A stretch of DNA of 64,000 nucleotides from Bradyrhizobium septentrionale (GCF_011516645.4 NZ_CP088285.1:5970501-6034500); one strand, 5' to 3'; counted from the first letter of the stretch, positions 43,076-52,278 are shown. Notes: generated from the sequence alone by a model not told the origin. A program made the numbers and translations.

Positions 43076-43738
43076 TCAGTCGCCAGAATAGCGCTGTTCG
43101 GCCCAGGGATCACCGCGATTGTGATAGCCGCGCACTTCCCAGAAGCCCGGCGCATCTTCGGTCAGGAATTCGATGCGCTGCAGCCATTTGGCGCTCTTCC
43201 AGAAATAGAGATGTGGCACCACGAGTCGCACCGGCCCGCCATGCTCCTGCTCGAGCGGCTTGCCCGACCAGCTATGGGCGAGCAGCGCGTCCTCGGCGGC
43301 AAAGTCCTCGAGCGGCAGGTTTGTCGTATAACCGTCATAGGAATGCAGCGCGACGAAGCGCGCGTCCTCGCGCGGCTGGCAGGCGGCGAGCAGGTCGCGC
43401 GTGGCGAGCCCCTCCCACTGATTGTCGTAGCGCGACCAGGTCGTGACGCAGTGGATGTCGGAGACGAATTGCGTCTGCGGCTGCGCCATGAATTGCGGCC
43501 AGCTCCAGTAGATCGTCTGCTCCACCGCGCCATAGACGTCGAGCCGCCAGCGCTCCTGCGAGACCTTGGGCATCAGCCCGAGATCGAGCACCGGCCAGTC
43601 CGCCGTCAGATGCTGGCCCGGCGGCAGGCGCTGCTCGTCCGGCCGGGTGATCTTGCCGGTGAGGAACTTGCCTTCGCGCGCCCAGCGCTGCTTGCTGCGC
43701 GTCAGCTTGCTCTCGGGCGGTTCCTGGTCGTCGGTCAT
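43076..43738 (-). CDS. YedY/MsrP-like molybdopterin-dependent oxidoreductase
   Basis: 220 residues. The molybdenum-binding Cys is in SDIHCVTTWSRYDNQWEG, followed by FVALHSYDGYTTNLPLED and GGPVRLVVPHLYFWKSAKWL, the sulfite-oxidase fold. It lacks a signal peptide, so unlike MsrP it appears cytoplasmic. The C-terminus EVRGYHNRGDPWAEQRYSGD is typical. Starts 13 bases after the MFS gene. The substrate is unknown. Confidence 0.88.
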   Translation of the reverse strand: MTDDQEPPESKLTRSKQRWAREGKFLTGKITRPDEQRLPPGQHLTADWPVLDLGLMPKVSQERWRLDVYGAVEQTIYWSWPQFMAQPQTQFVSDIHCVTTWSRYDNQWEGLATRDLLAACQPREDARFVALHSYDGYTTNLPLEDFAAEDALLAHSWSGKPLEQEHGGPVRLVVPHLYFWKSAKWLQRIEFLTEDAPGFWEVRGYHNRGDPWAEQRYSGD

Positions 43739-43751
43739 TGGCGTGGTGCCA

Positions 43752-45074
43752 TCATTCGTGGCGATGCATCGCGGATTCGTGCTTGGTGTCGCGCATCGTC
43801 GAGTAGATCAGGAGCGACAGGAAGATCATGCCGCTGAGATAGTAGTAGAACCAGTCCTCGTGCCCGATGCTCTTGAAATACAGCGCGACCGCGGGCGCTG
43901 TGCCGCCGAAGATCGACACCGTGATGGCATAGGGCAGGCCGACGCCAAGTGCGCGGACATTGGTCGGGAACAGCTCGGCCTTCACGATCGCATTGATCGA
44001 GGTGTAGCCGGCGACGAAGATCCAGGCGCCGCAGATCAAGAGGAAGGCGATGAACGGCGACTTGGTGTCCTTCAGCGCTGTCAGAATCGGCACCGTCGAG
44101 ATCGTGCCGACGACACCGAAGAAGATCAAAAGCGGCTTGCGGCCGATGCGGTCGGAGAGGCCGCCATAGATCGGTTGCAGGATGGTCGCGAAGATCAGCG
44201 AGCCGAAGATCACGAAGGTGGTCTGGTCCTCGGTCAGCCCAACCGACAGCTTGACGAAGGTCTGCATGTAGGTGGTGAAAGTGTAGAACGCCGCGGTGCC
44301 GCCGGCGGTGAGGCCGACCACCAGCAGCAATTCGCGCGGGTAGTTCAACAGGCCGACGATCGAGCCGGTCGGCTTGGAGACCTTCTTGGCCTCCTCGAAC
44401 GCCTCGGTCTCGTGCAGGCCGCGCCGCATCACCGCCGCGAAGATCGCAAGCCCGGCGCCGATCAAGAACGGGATCCGCCAGCCCCAGGCCTTCAACTCGT
44501 CCGAGGTCAGGAATACCTTCTGCAGCAGCAAGAGCACGATGATCGCGGTGAGCTGGCCGCCGATCAGGGTGACGTATTGGAAGCTCGAATAGAAGCCGCG
44601 GTGCTTGGGGTCGGCGACCTCGCTGAGATAGGTGGCGCTGGCGCCATATTCGCCGCCGAGGCTCAACCCCTCGATGATGCGGGCCAGCGCCAGGATCGCC
44701 GGCGCTGCGATGCCGATGCTGGCATAGGTCGGCGTCACGGCGATGATCAGCGAGCCGAAGCACATGCAGACAACGGACAGTGTCAGCGATAGCCGCCGGC
44801 CGTAGCGGTCGGCGATGTAGCCGAACAGCCAGCCGCCGAGCGGGCGCATCAGGAAGGTCGCGGCAAACAGCACGGCGGCATTGAGCTGCTGCACCACCGG
44901 ATCGCTGTGTGGGAAGAACGCCGGCGCGAAATACAGCGCGAACGCCGTATAGGCGTAGAAATCATACCACTCGACGAGATTGCCGACCGAGCCGATGAAG
45001 ATCGCCTTCACCCGCCGCTCGACGTCCTTGATGTCGAGATGATCGCTCGCGGATTCAGCGGTTTGATCGGTCAT
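43752..45074 (-). CDS. MFS transporter of the metabolite:H+ symporter (MHS) family
   Basis: 440 residues with twelve membrane segments. GNLVEWYDFYAYTAFALYFAPAFFP at the first helix and GGWLFGYIADRYGRR between helices 2 and 3 are MHS (KgtP/ProP/ShiA-like) signatures. It imports an organic acid or osmolyte with protons; the substrate cannot be told. First gene of a three-gene run with the molybdoenzyme and the OsmC fusion. Confidence 0.9.
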   Translation of the reverse strand: MTDQTAESASDHLDIKDVERRVKAIFIGSVGNLVEWYDFYAYTAFALYFAPAFFPHSDPVVQQLNAAVLFAATFLMRPLGGWLFGYIADRYGRRLSLTLSVVCMCFGSLIIAVTPTYASIGIAAPAILALARIIEGLSLGGEYGASATYLSEVADPKHRGFYSSFQYVTLIGGQLTAIIVLLLLQKVFLTSDELKAWGWRIPFLIGAGLAIFAAVMRRGLHETEAFEEAKKVSKPTGSIVGLLNYPRELLLVVGLTAGGTAAFYTFTTYMQTFVKLSVGLTEDQTTFVIFGSLIFATILQPIYGGLSDRIGRKPLLIFFGVVGTISTVPILTALKDTKSPFIAFLLICGAWIFVAGYTSINAIVKAELFPTNVRALGVGLPYAITVSIFGGTAPAVALYFKSIGHEDWFYYYLSGMIFLSLLIYSTMRDTKHESAMHRHE

Positions 45075-45158
45075 AAGCTAGCCTCCCGGACTCGTCGGTT
45101 CGATTCCGGGGCAAGCTACCTCATTGGGTGGTGCGATGTAACTGCTGTGTCCGGCCGC

Positions 45159-46385
45159 TCAGGCGGTCTTGCCGAACAGAACAGGCAGTTGACGCGGCCC
45201 GCGCACCGTGCCTTCGGACCAGGTGACCTTGCCGGCCGGATCGAGCCGGAAATCCGGAATCCGCTTCAGCCATTCCTCGATCGCGACCTGCATCTCCATC
45301 CGCGCCAGATTGGAACCGACGCAGCGGTGAATGCCGAGGCCGAAGGCGGCGTGGCGGTTCTCCTTGCGGTCGATCACCACCTTGTCCGCGTTGGGGAACA
45401 TGGCGGGGTCGCGATTCGCGGCGGGGAACGACAGCAGCACCATGTTGCCTGCCTTCACCGGGCAACCGGAGATCGTGGTCTCCTTCATCACCTCGCGCGC
45501 CATCGTCACCGGCGCATAGGCGCGCAGGAATTCCTCGATCGCAGTCGGGATCAGTGCCGGCTCCGCAATCAGCCGCTCGCGATCGGCCGGCGTCTTGGCG
45601 AGGTGCCAGAGCGAGGAGCCGATCGCGCTCCAGGTGGTGTCGATGCCGGCGATCAAAAGCAGCCGCAGCGAGCCGAGCACATGCTCGTCGGTCAGCGGCT
45701 GGCCGCCGGGGCCCTTGGCCCGCAGCAGCTGCGAGATCAGGTCGTCGCCGGGCGCAAGCTTGCGCTGCTCGAGATGGGCCATGAAGTAGCCGGTCATCTC
45801 GCGCACGCCGTTCATCAGCTCGTCTTCGTTCTTGATGCCGAGCTCGAGGATCTGGTGGATCCACTTGATGAAGAGGTCGCCGTCCTTCTCGGGGATGCCG
45901 AGCATGTGGGCGATGGCGCGCACCGGGATGTGCTTGGTGTAGCGCGCTGCGGCGTCGCAGCGACCATCGGCGATGAATTCGTCGATCAGCTCGTTGCAGA
46001 TCGCGCGCACCCGCGGCTCGAGCCGCGCCATCGCGTCCGGCGTGAACGGCGGCAGCAGCACCTGCTTGGCGGGCTTGTGCTCCGGCGGATCGGAGGTGAT
46101 CGGCGGCGCGCGGGCGGTGATCTCGGGGCGCACGTCGCGCACGATGACGCGGCGCGAGGAGAAATGTTCGGTGTCGTAGGCGATTTCCTTCACCGCCTGA
46201 TAGGTGGTCGGCATGTAGCAGCCGAGGAAGCGCTCGGTATGCACGACCGGCGAGGCAGAGCGCAGCGTCTCCCAGATCGGGAACGGATCGTCGGTCCAGA
46301 CCGGGTCGGTGTGGTCGAAATCATGGACCCAGTCGGTGACCGGGGGATGTTCGGGCAGATAGGTTGCGGACGGGGAATCGGACAT
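45159..46385 (-). CDS. Cytochrome P450, bacterial class I
   Basis: 408 residues, soluble. I-helix LLLIAGIDTTWSAIG, K-helix EEFLR, and heme loop FGLGIHRCVGSNLARME with ligand Cys355. It needs separate electron carriers; a ferredoxin gene lies 70 bases upstream in the same direction. The ferredoxin reductase is not in the window. Substrate unknown. Confidence 0.93.
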   Translation of the reverse strand: MSDSPSATYLPEHPPVTDWVHDFDHTDPVWTDDPFPIWETLRSASPVVHTERFLGCYMPTTYQAVKEIAYDTEHFSSRRVIVRDVRPEITARAPPITSDPPEHKPAKQVLLPPFTPDAMARLEPRVRAICNELIDEFIADGRCDAAARYTKHIPVRAIAHMLGIPEKDGDLFIKWIHQILELGIKNEDELMNGVREMTGYFMAHLEQRKLAPGDDLISQLLRAKGPGGQPLTDEHVLGSLRLLLIAGIDTTWSAIGSSLWHLAKTPADRERLIAEPALIPTAIEEFLRAYAPVTMAREVMKETTISGCPVKAGNMVLLSFPAANRDPAMFPNADKVVIDRKENRHAAFGLGIHRCVGSNLARMEMQVAIEEWLKRIPDFRLDPAGKVTWSEGTVRGPRQLPVLFGKTA

Positions 46386-46455
46386 CAGTTCGTTCCTTCT
46401 CGTTCGATCAAACGCTTGGGCTCAACGGGAGGCGCGCGGCCGCCCCTTTTGGCCG

Positions 46456-46662
46456 TCATTCCTCGGTGACTTCGATCGCGATTTCCGGGCAATTGGTCTG
46501 TGCGAGCCAGGCCTTGTCCTCGAGCCCGGCCGGAACGGTCCCGTCGCCGGCCTCATGGGCATTGCCGTATTCGTCGAGCTCGAACAGTTCGGGGGCGAGT
46601 GATTTGCAGCGGGCGTGACCCTGGCATTTGTCCTGGTCGACGCGGATTCTGAGCTTGGACAT
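46456..46662 (-). CDS. Small ferredoxin, C-x2-H-x2-C variant, partner of the P450
   Basis: 68 residues. Cluster ligands are Cys13, Cys19 and Cys58 with Pro59; the usual second Cys is replaced by His16 (CQGHARC). Such ferredoxins carry [3Fe-4S] or His-ligated [4Fe-4S] clusters and are typical P450 partners in actinobacteria and rhizobia. It is read just before the P450 and likely supplies its electrons. Confidence 0.9.
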   Translation of the reverse strand: MSKLRIRVDQDKCQGHARCKSLAPELFELDEYGNAHEAGDGTVPAGLEDKAWLAQTNCPEIAIEVTEE

Positions 46663-46839
46663 GCAAGCACTCTCCCTCGGCTCTGGCGCACCGCAGGGCG
46701 CGCCGGGTTCCTCATGTCTTGATTACGCAAGTTCTAGCTTGCTTGGGCGGCCGGCCTCTTAACCTGACCGCCAAGTTATAGCATATTACATTATCGTCGC
46801 GCTTGCGCGTCAAGCAAAAATTCAGCGATCATTGCCGCA
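46663..46839. promoter_or_regulatory. Divergent promoter region, ferredoxin-P450 and TetR
   Basis: This gap between divergent genes is unusually AT-rich in its right half (AAGTTATAGCATATTACATTATC). It holds two inverted half-site pairs, GCAAG-N6-CTTGC (46727-46742) and GCTTG-N5-CAAGC (46801-46815), that share the same half-site and could be operators of the adjacent TetR regulator. Confidence 0.45.
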
Positions 46840-47472
46840 ATGGGACAAATCGTTCGTAAGCCGTTCAAAACCTACCACCATGGCGACCTCCGCGAAGCCC
46901 TGATTCAGGCCGCGTTGCGCGAGGTCGAGCTTGGTGGTCCCGAAGCGATCAGCATCAAGGCGCTGGCCAAGCAGCTCGGCGTCTCGCAGCCGGCGCCGTA
47001 CCGGCATTTCGCCGACCGCGAGGCGCTGCTCGAGGCGGTGACCGCGGAAGCGTTCCGGCAGTTCAACGTGATCATGCGCGAGGCGATCGAGCAGCCGGGC
47101 AAGGGATCGAAACTGTCGCGGTTTGCCCAGGCCGCACTGGCCTTCGGGCTCCAGCGCCACGGCATCTACCGGCTGATGTTCGCATCGCGCACCATGGCCT
47201 GCGCGCCTGTTGGCAGCGAGCTGCACACCGCAGCGATGGAAACGCTCGCGCTGCTGATCGAGTCGTTCGAGGCGCCGGCCGTCGGGCTGTTGCGCGAGCG
47301 GCAGGCGCTGAAGATCTGGGCCGGGCTGCACGGTATCGTGATGCTGGCCGAGCAGGGCCTGCTTACCGGCGAGTCCGCCCAGATCAGCCGTGAGGAGCTG
47401 TTGGACGAGATCGTCGAGCAGACCAAGCTCGCACTCACCGTCGCGCTCAAGGCGACGGAAGACAAGGCATAA
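46840..47472 (+). CDS. TetR-family regulator
   Basis: 210 residues. DNA-binding domain YHHGDLREALIQAALREVELGGPEAISIKALAKQLGVSQPAPYRHFADREALLEAV, then a ligand domain with FGLQRHGIYRLMFASRTM, close to the TetR_C_33/YbiH-like group. Divergent from the ferredoxin-P450 genes, which it probably represses until a substrate-like ligand binds. Confidence 0.9.
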   Translation: MGQIVRKPFKTYHHGDLREALIQAALREVELGGPEAISIKALAKQLGVSQPAPYRHFADREALLEAVTAEAFRQFNVIMREAIEQPGKGSKLSRFAQAALAFGLQRHGIYRLMFASRTMACAPVGSELHTAAMETLALLIESFEAPAVGLLRERQALKIWAGLHGIVMLAEQGLLTGESAQISREELLDEIVEQTKLALTVALKATEDKA

Positions 47473-47573
47473 AGCATGATCCGGAAAAGTGCGAAGCGGT
47501 TTTCCGAGAAGATCATGCTCAAACAAAGACCTAAAGCACGGCGATGATTCAACCCAATCTCATCGCGCTTTAG
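47473..47573. repeat. Intergenic repeat (family 7, AGCATGATCCGGAAAA), copy 1
   Basis: AGCATGATCCGGAAAAGTGCG... and TTTTCCGAGAAGATCATGCT are arms of the first hairpin; a second pair CTAAAGCACGGCGATGA / TCATCGCGCTTTAG follows. It lies between convergent genes. A shortened copy is at 63001-63037. Confidence 0.75.
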
Positions 47574-47579
47574 GCTGCT

Positions 47580-49001
47580 TTATCTCGGCGGCCGCGGATC
47601 GATCGGGGTGGTGCCGCGCACGCCCAAAATATCCTCCAGCACCTTCGCACCGGCCAGAAGCTGCGCCTCGGCACGCGGTTTGGCGACCACCTGCAGGCCG
47701 ACCGGCAGACCCGACGCGGTGAAGCCGCAGGGCAGCGACAGCGCCGGACAGCAGGCCAGCGTGATCGCATAGACGATGCCGAGCCATTCGACGTAGTTGT
47801 CGAACGTCTTGCCGTCGCATTCGGCAACATAGCGGTTCTCGACCGGGAATGGCGGCACGATGGTCGCGGGCGCCAGCAGCAGATCGTAGGTCTCGAAGAA
47901 TTCGAGCGCACGCGCGGTCATCGCGACGCGCTGCGCTTCAGCGCGCTCGAGCTTCTCGACCGTGAGCTTGAGGCCCTCCTCGATGTTCCAGATCACCTCG
48001 GGCTTGAGCAGGTCGCGCTTGGTGCGCAGCAATTCGGCCTTGCTGATCGCAAAATCGAACGCGCGCAGCACGTGGAAGCATTCATGGGCCTCGCGCAAAT
48101 CGGGATGCGCCTCCTCGACGATCGCGCCGGCTTCGGCAAAGCGCTCCGCCGCCTTGCGGGTCACCGCCTTGACCTCGGGATCAACGGGCGTGATGCCGAG
48201 ATCGGGCGAATAGGCAATGCGCTTCGGCTTGCTGCCGGAGCGTATCGCCGAGAGGAACGACGTCGGCAGCGCGGGCAGCGACAGCGGATCGGCGGCATGC
48301 TCGCCGCTCATTGCGTCCAGCAGCAACGCGAGGTCTTCGACATTGCGCGCCATCGGTCCCTGCACGCCGAGCGTGCGGTCGACGCCGAATTTCGGCGTGT
48401 GCGCGACGCGGCCGATTGACGGCCGCAAGCCCACGATGCCGCAGAAGCTTGCGGGGTTGCGCAAGCTGCCGCCCATGTCGGAGCCGTGGGCGAGCCACGC
48501 GGTGCCGCTCGCCAGTGCCGCCGCGGCGCCGCCGGAGGAGCCGGCGGCCGAGCGCGACGTGTCCCAGGGATTGCGGGTCGGGCCGAACACCTCGTTGAAG
48601 GTGTTGGCGCCGGCGCCGAATTCCGGCGTGTTCGACTTGGCGTAGATCACGCCGCCGTTCTGTTCGAGACGCTCGACCAGAATGTCGGACTTCGCCGGGA
48701 TGTTGTCCTTGAAGATCGGCGAGCCCAGCGTGGTCAGCACGCCTGACACGGCGGTGAGATCCTTGATCGGAACGGGAAGGCCGGCGAGCAGGCCGCGCTC
48801 GCTGACCGGCTTCTGCATCAGGGCCTTGGCGTGGCTGCGGGCGCGATCGAAGCAGAGTGTGGGCAGGGCGTTGACCTTGCCGTCGACCTCGGCGATGCGC
48901 TTTTCCAGCACATCGAGCAGATCGAGCGGCGTGACGTCACCGGCCTTCAGTTTCCCGACGACGGCACACGCCGTTTCCTTCACCAAGCCCTGATCAGCCA
49001 T
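47580..49001 (-). CDS. Amidase signature family enzyme
   Basis: 473 residues. Triad region: Lys in PVPIKDLTAVSGV, cis-Ser in HGSDMGGSLRNPASF, nucleophile in AAGSSGGAAAALASG. It ends with ASGLPVGLQVVAKPRAEAQLLAGAKVLE. Not closely like the amidase beside paaK. Hydrolyses an amide to acid and ammonia; substrate unknown. It is divergent from an alpha/beta hydrolase across 88 bases, so joint regulation is possible. Confidence 0.88.
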   Translation of the reverse strand: MADQGLVKETACAVVGKLKAGDVTPLDLLDVLEKRIAEVDGKVNALPTLCFDRARSHAKALMQKPVSERGLLAGLPVPIKDLTAVSGVLTTLGSPIFKDNIPAKSDILVERLEQNGGVIYAKSNTPEFGAGANTFNEVFGPTRNPWDTSRSAAGSSGGAAAALASGTAWLAHGSDMGGSLRNPASFCGIVGLRPSIGRVAHTPKFGVDRTLGVQGPMARNVEDLALLLDAMSGEHAADPLSLPALPTSFLSAIRSGSKPKRIAYSPDLGITPVDPEVKAVTRKAAERFAEAGAIVEEAHPDLREAHECFHVLRAFDFAISKAELLRTKRDLLKPEVIWNIEEGLKLTVEKLERAEAQRVAMTARALEFFETYDLLLAPATIVPPFPVENRYVAECDGKTFDNYVEWLGIVYAITLACCPALSLPCGFTASGLPVGLQVVAKPRAEAQLLAGAKVLEDILGVRGTTPIDPRPPR

Positions 49002-49089
49002 GCACCGTTGCTCCTATGTGTTCTGTTTGCTTGTGCTGTAGAACATTTCCTGCCGTTGTGGCAATGCGACGAGAACCGAAGGGGCAGAG

Positions 49090-49944
49090 ATGGCAGCGTT
49101 GTTTTCCGCGCTGGACTGGCGCGCGATGAGCCAGCAGGAGCGCGACCTCGGCCTGAACAACGGCGTTGCCGTCAAGGGCAGCGCCGAGATCGCCGCCGGC
49201 TGGGAGCAGCGCTCGGCGGCACTGCGGCAGCAGCATTCCGACCATCTCGATCTCAGATACGGCCCGCGTGAGCGCAACCGGATCGACTTCCTCAAAGTCC
49301 GCGACGGCGCGCCGACGCTGCTGTTCATCCACGGCGGCTACTGGCAGACCCGTGCCAAGGAAGTGTTCACGATCTTTGCGGAGGGGCCGATGGCGCACGG
49401 CATCAATGTCGCGCTGATCGGCTACACGCTGGCACCGGATGCGATGGTCGATGAGATCGTCGCCGAGATTCATGCCGGGATCGATTTTCTTGCGCAGCAA
49501 TTGCCGGGCCTCGGTGCCGCTGCCGATGGTATGGTCGTCTCCGGCTGGTCGGCCGGCGGGCATCTAACCTCGATGGCGCTGTCGAACCCCAATGTCCGGG
49601 CCGGCATGGCGATCTCAGGCATCTACGACCTCGAGCCGATCAGGTACTCCTACCTCAACGACAAGCTCCGACTTGATGAGGCGATGTCGCGGCGCAATTC
49701 GCCGATGATGCAGCAGGGCGGCACGGCAAAGCCGTTGTCGCTGGTGGTCGGCAGCGCCGAGCTGCCGCTGCTGCGCAAGCAAACCGCCGATTTCGCCGGC
49801 CATCGCGCCCACTACGGCTTGCCGCTGACCTATGAAGAGATCCCCGGCGCCGATCATTTCTCGATCATGCACCAGATGCAGGCGCCGCAGGGCCGGATCA
49901 CGACGCTGATCCGGCAATTGTTCGAGCGGACCGCGTCATCCTGA
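49090..49944 (+). CDS. Alpha/beta hydrolase with HGGYW motif (arylformamidase-like)
   Basis: 284 residues. HGGYWQ near residue 83, nucleophile elbow GWSAGG, and His in GADHFSI match the kynurenine-formamidase/carboxylesterase group. The start FSALDWRAMSQQERDLGLNNGVAV is typical of these bacterial members. The end (TASS, stop) is read from the beginning of a palindromic repeat. It may open a formyl- or acyl-amide in the same pathway as the divergent amidase, but that is a guess. Confidence 0.82.
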   Translation: MAALFSALDWRAMSQQERDLGLNNGVAVKGSAEIAAGWEQRSAALRQQHSDHLDLRYGPRERNRIDFLKVRDGAPTLLFIHGGYWQTRAKEVFTIFAEGPMAHGINVALIGYTLAPDAMVDEIVAEIHAGIDFLAQQLPGLGAAADGMVVSGWSAGGHLTSMALSNPNVRAGMAISGIYDLEPIRYSYLNDKLRLDEAMSRRNSPMMQQGGTAKPLSLVVGSAELPLLRKQTADFAGHRAHYGLPLTYEEIPGADHFSIMHQMQAPQGRITTLIRQLFERTASS

Positions 49945-50060
49945 GGTGCGAGCCTCTTCGGCGAGCCTCGAAGGATGACGCAGCCCGTGGCCCATCCTTC
50001 GAGACGCCGCTTCGCGGCTCCTCCAGCGACAATGGCGAAGCCATTGCGCGGGGATGACGG
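49934..50060. repeat. Palindromic intergenic repeat (family 1), copy 2
   Basis: CGTCATCCTGAGG...CTCGAAGGATGACG, then ATCCTTCGAGACG...GGGGATGACGG. Similar to 2171-2304. Its first bases encode the last residues and stop of the hydrolase gene. Confidence 0.75.
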
Positions 50061-50084
50061 TGGAACAAGTGGCACGATCTCGGA

Positions 50085-50861
50085 CTAGCCCCACCCCGAC
50101 GTAAGCCCCCCATCGACCGTGTAGATCACGCCCGACGTATACCCGGCGCGGTCGGACGCCAAAAACGCCATCAGATCGCCGATCTCGCGCGCATGCGCGG
50201 GACGGCCGAGCGGCATGCCTTTCTGGAATTCCTTGTAGCGGTTCTCGTCGCCGAACTGATGCTTGGCGCGGGTCTTGAGCAGGGTGACGTGGCGGTCGGT
50301 GCCGACCGGACCGGGATTGATGCCGACGACGCGGATGTTGTCGGCGAGGCTCTTGCCGCCGAGCGCGCGGGTGAACGCCATCAGTGCCGCATTGCCGGCG
50401 CTGCCGCAGATGTAGTTGGCGTCGAACTTCTCGCCGGCCGCGCCGATGTCGTTGACGATCACACCGCCGCCGCGCGCCTTCATCTGGGCATAGATCGCGC
50501 GCGTCAAATTGACATAGCCGAACACCTTGAGCTCCCAGGCGTGCCGCCAGGTCGCCTCGTCGATCTTGTCGATCGAGCCGCCCGGGATGTCGCCGGCATT
50601 GTTGACCAGGATGTCGATGTCGACGGCCTCTTTTGCCAACCGCGCCAGGTCTTCCGATTTGCGCAGATCGACCACGCTGGTCGCGGCGTCGATCTGGTGC
50701 GCGGAGCGCAGCCGCTCCGCCAGCGCCTTGAGCTGGTCGCCGTTGCGGGCGGCGAGCAGCAGGTTGGCGCCTTCCTCGGCAAAGGCTTCGGCGGCGGCCG
50801 CGCCAATGCCCTTGGAGGCGCCGGTGATCAGGACACGTTTGCCGCGCAGATGCAGATCCAT
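50085..50861 (-). CDS. SDR-family protein with altered active site
   Basis: 258 residues. NAD(P)-binding TGASKGIG (13-20) and LVNNAG (85-90) are intact, and PGPVGTDRH after the active site is typical. But the catalytic segment reads NYICGS: Tyr150 is present while the usual Lys at position 154 is Ser, and the usual Ser about 13 residues before Tyr is Asn/Asp (ND at 137-138). A canonical SDR tetrad is therefore absent. It may use a different mechanism or be a non-catalytic or atypical reductase. The C-terminus SGVIYTVDGGLTSGWG is normal. Confidence 0.88.
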   Translation of the reverse strand: MDLHLRGKRVLITGASKGIGAAAAEAFAEEGANLLLAARNGDQLKALAERLRSAHQIDAATSVVDLRKSEDLARLAKEAVDIDILVNNAGDIPGGSIDKIDEATWRHAWELKVFGYVNLTRAIYAQMKARGGGVIVNDIGAAGEKFDANYICGSAGNAALMAFTRALGGKSLADNIRVVGINPGPVGTDRHVTLLKTRAKHQFGDENRYKEFQKGMPLGRPAHAREIGDLMAFLASDRAGYTSGVIYTVDGGLTSGWG

Positions 50862-51029
50862 GGGATGTCTCGCTTGTTATGAGGAACGGATATCGGCGAA
50901 TTTGGTGGGGCAGGGTCGCGCCGCGGTCAACACTGCACTGCAGCGTTGCGCTGGCGCGAAGTTTGGTCCATTGCAGGGCCATCAGGATAGGCGGCATTGC
51001 CGGCCGGGCAAATCACAAGGGTGTTCTCG

Positions 51030-52106
51030 ATGAGCAGCAAGAAGCAGTATCGGATTGCGGTCATTCCCGGCGACGGTATCGGCAAGGAAGTGATGCCGGA
51101 GGGCCTGCGCGTCATCGAGGCGGCGGCAAAGAAGCACGGCGTCGACGTGAAGTTCGACCATTTCGACTTCGCCTCCTACGACTATTACGAGAAGCACGGC
51201 GAGATGATGCCGGCCGACTGGAAGGAAAAGATCGGCAAGCATGACGCGATCTATTTCGGCGCGGTCGGCTGGCCGGCGAAAATACCTGACCATATTTCGT
51301 TGTGGGGTTCGCTGATCAAATTCCGCCGCGAATTCGACCAGTACGTCAATCTGCGCCCGGTGCGGCTGATGCCCGGCGTGCCGTCGCCGCTGGCGAACCG
51401 CAAGCCCGGCGACATCGATTTCTGGGTGGTGCGCGAGAACACCGAGGGTGAGTATTCCTCGGTCGGAGGCCGCATGTTCCCGGACACGGACCGCGAATTC
51501 GTCACGCAGCAGACGGTGATGACCCGCATCGGCGTCGACCGCATCCTGAAGTTTGCGTTCGATCTGGCGCAGTCGCGGCCGAAGAAGCATCTGACCTCGG
51601 CGACCAAGTCGAACGGCATCTCCATCACGATGCCCTATTGGGACGAGCGCGTGGAGGCGATGGCCAAGAAGTATCCGGGTGTGAAGTGGGACAAGTACCA
51701 CATCGACATCCTCACCGCGAACTTCGTGCTGCATCCGGACTGGTTCGACGTCGTGGTCGGCTCCAATCTGTTCGGGGACATCCTCTCCGACCTCGGCCCG
51801 GCCTGCACCGGCACGATCGGCATCGCGCCGTCGGGCAACATCAATCCTGAAGGCGATTTTCCCTCGGTGTTCGAGCCGGTGCACGGCTCGGCGCCTGATA
51901 TTGCGGGCCAAGGCATCGCCAACCCGATCGGCATGATCTGGTCGGGCGCGATGATGCTGGAGCATCTCGGCGAGAAGCAGGCGGCGGACGCCATCGTCGG
52001 CGCGATCGAGCGCACCCTCGGCGAACGCACGCTGCGCACCCGCGACCTCGGCGGCAACGCCGACACCACGGCCTGCGGCAAGGCCGTCGCGGAGATGGTG
52101 GATTAA
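51030..52106 (+). CDS. Tartrate/D-malate dehydrogenase (decarboxylating) family
   Basis: 358 residues from the ATG at 51030. IAVIPGDGIGKEVMPEGLRV starts the isocitrate/isopropylmalate dehydrogenase fold; catalytic and metal residues are in TKSNGISITMPYWDERV and SNLFGDILSDLGPA, with FEPVHGSAPDIAGQGIANPIG later. The pattern ENTEGEYSSVGGR fits tartrate dehydrogenase/D-malate dehydrogenase more than LeuB. It oxidises and decarboxylates a 2-hydroxydicarboxylate with NAD+. Divergent from the SDR gene. Confidence 0.88.
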   Translation: MSSKKQYRIAVIPGDGIGKEVMPEGLRVIEAAAKKHGVDVKFDHFDFASYDYYEKHGEMMPADWKEKIGKHDAIYFGAVGWPAKIPDHISLWGSLIKFRREFDQYVNLRPVRLMPGVPSPLANRKPGDIDFWVVRENTEGEYSSVGGRMFPDTDREFVTQQTVMTRIGVDRILKFAFDLAQSRPKKHLTSATKSNGISITMPYWDERVEAMAKKYPGVKWDKYHIDILTANFVLHPDWFDVVVGSNLFGDILSDLGPACTGTIGIAPSGNINPEGDFPSVFEPVHGSAPDIAGQGIANPIGMIWSGAMMLEHLGEKQAADAIVGAIERTLGERTLRTRDLGGNADTTACGKAVAEMVD

Positions 52107-52127
52107 GCTGCGCTGTCAATCACGGGG

Positions 52128-52264
52128 TCGTCCTGGCGAAAGCCAGGACCCATTACCCCGAGTGCTTGTTGTCTTGATAGGCCTGACCACCGCCCTGCGC
52201 GATGACACAGGCCGGTGGTAATGGGTCCTGGATCGCGCTCGCTACGCTCGCTTGTCCAGGACGA
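52128..52264. repeat. Palindromic intergenic repeat (family 2), copy 2
   Basis: GTCGTCCTGGCGAAAGCCAGGACCCATTACC and GGTAATGGGTCCTGG...CCAGGACGAC are arms. Related to 5599-5741 but without the GTGCGCAATTGCGCAC core. It lies between convergent genes. Confidence 0.75.
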
Positions 52265-52278
52265 CGTCGATAATTAAA

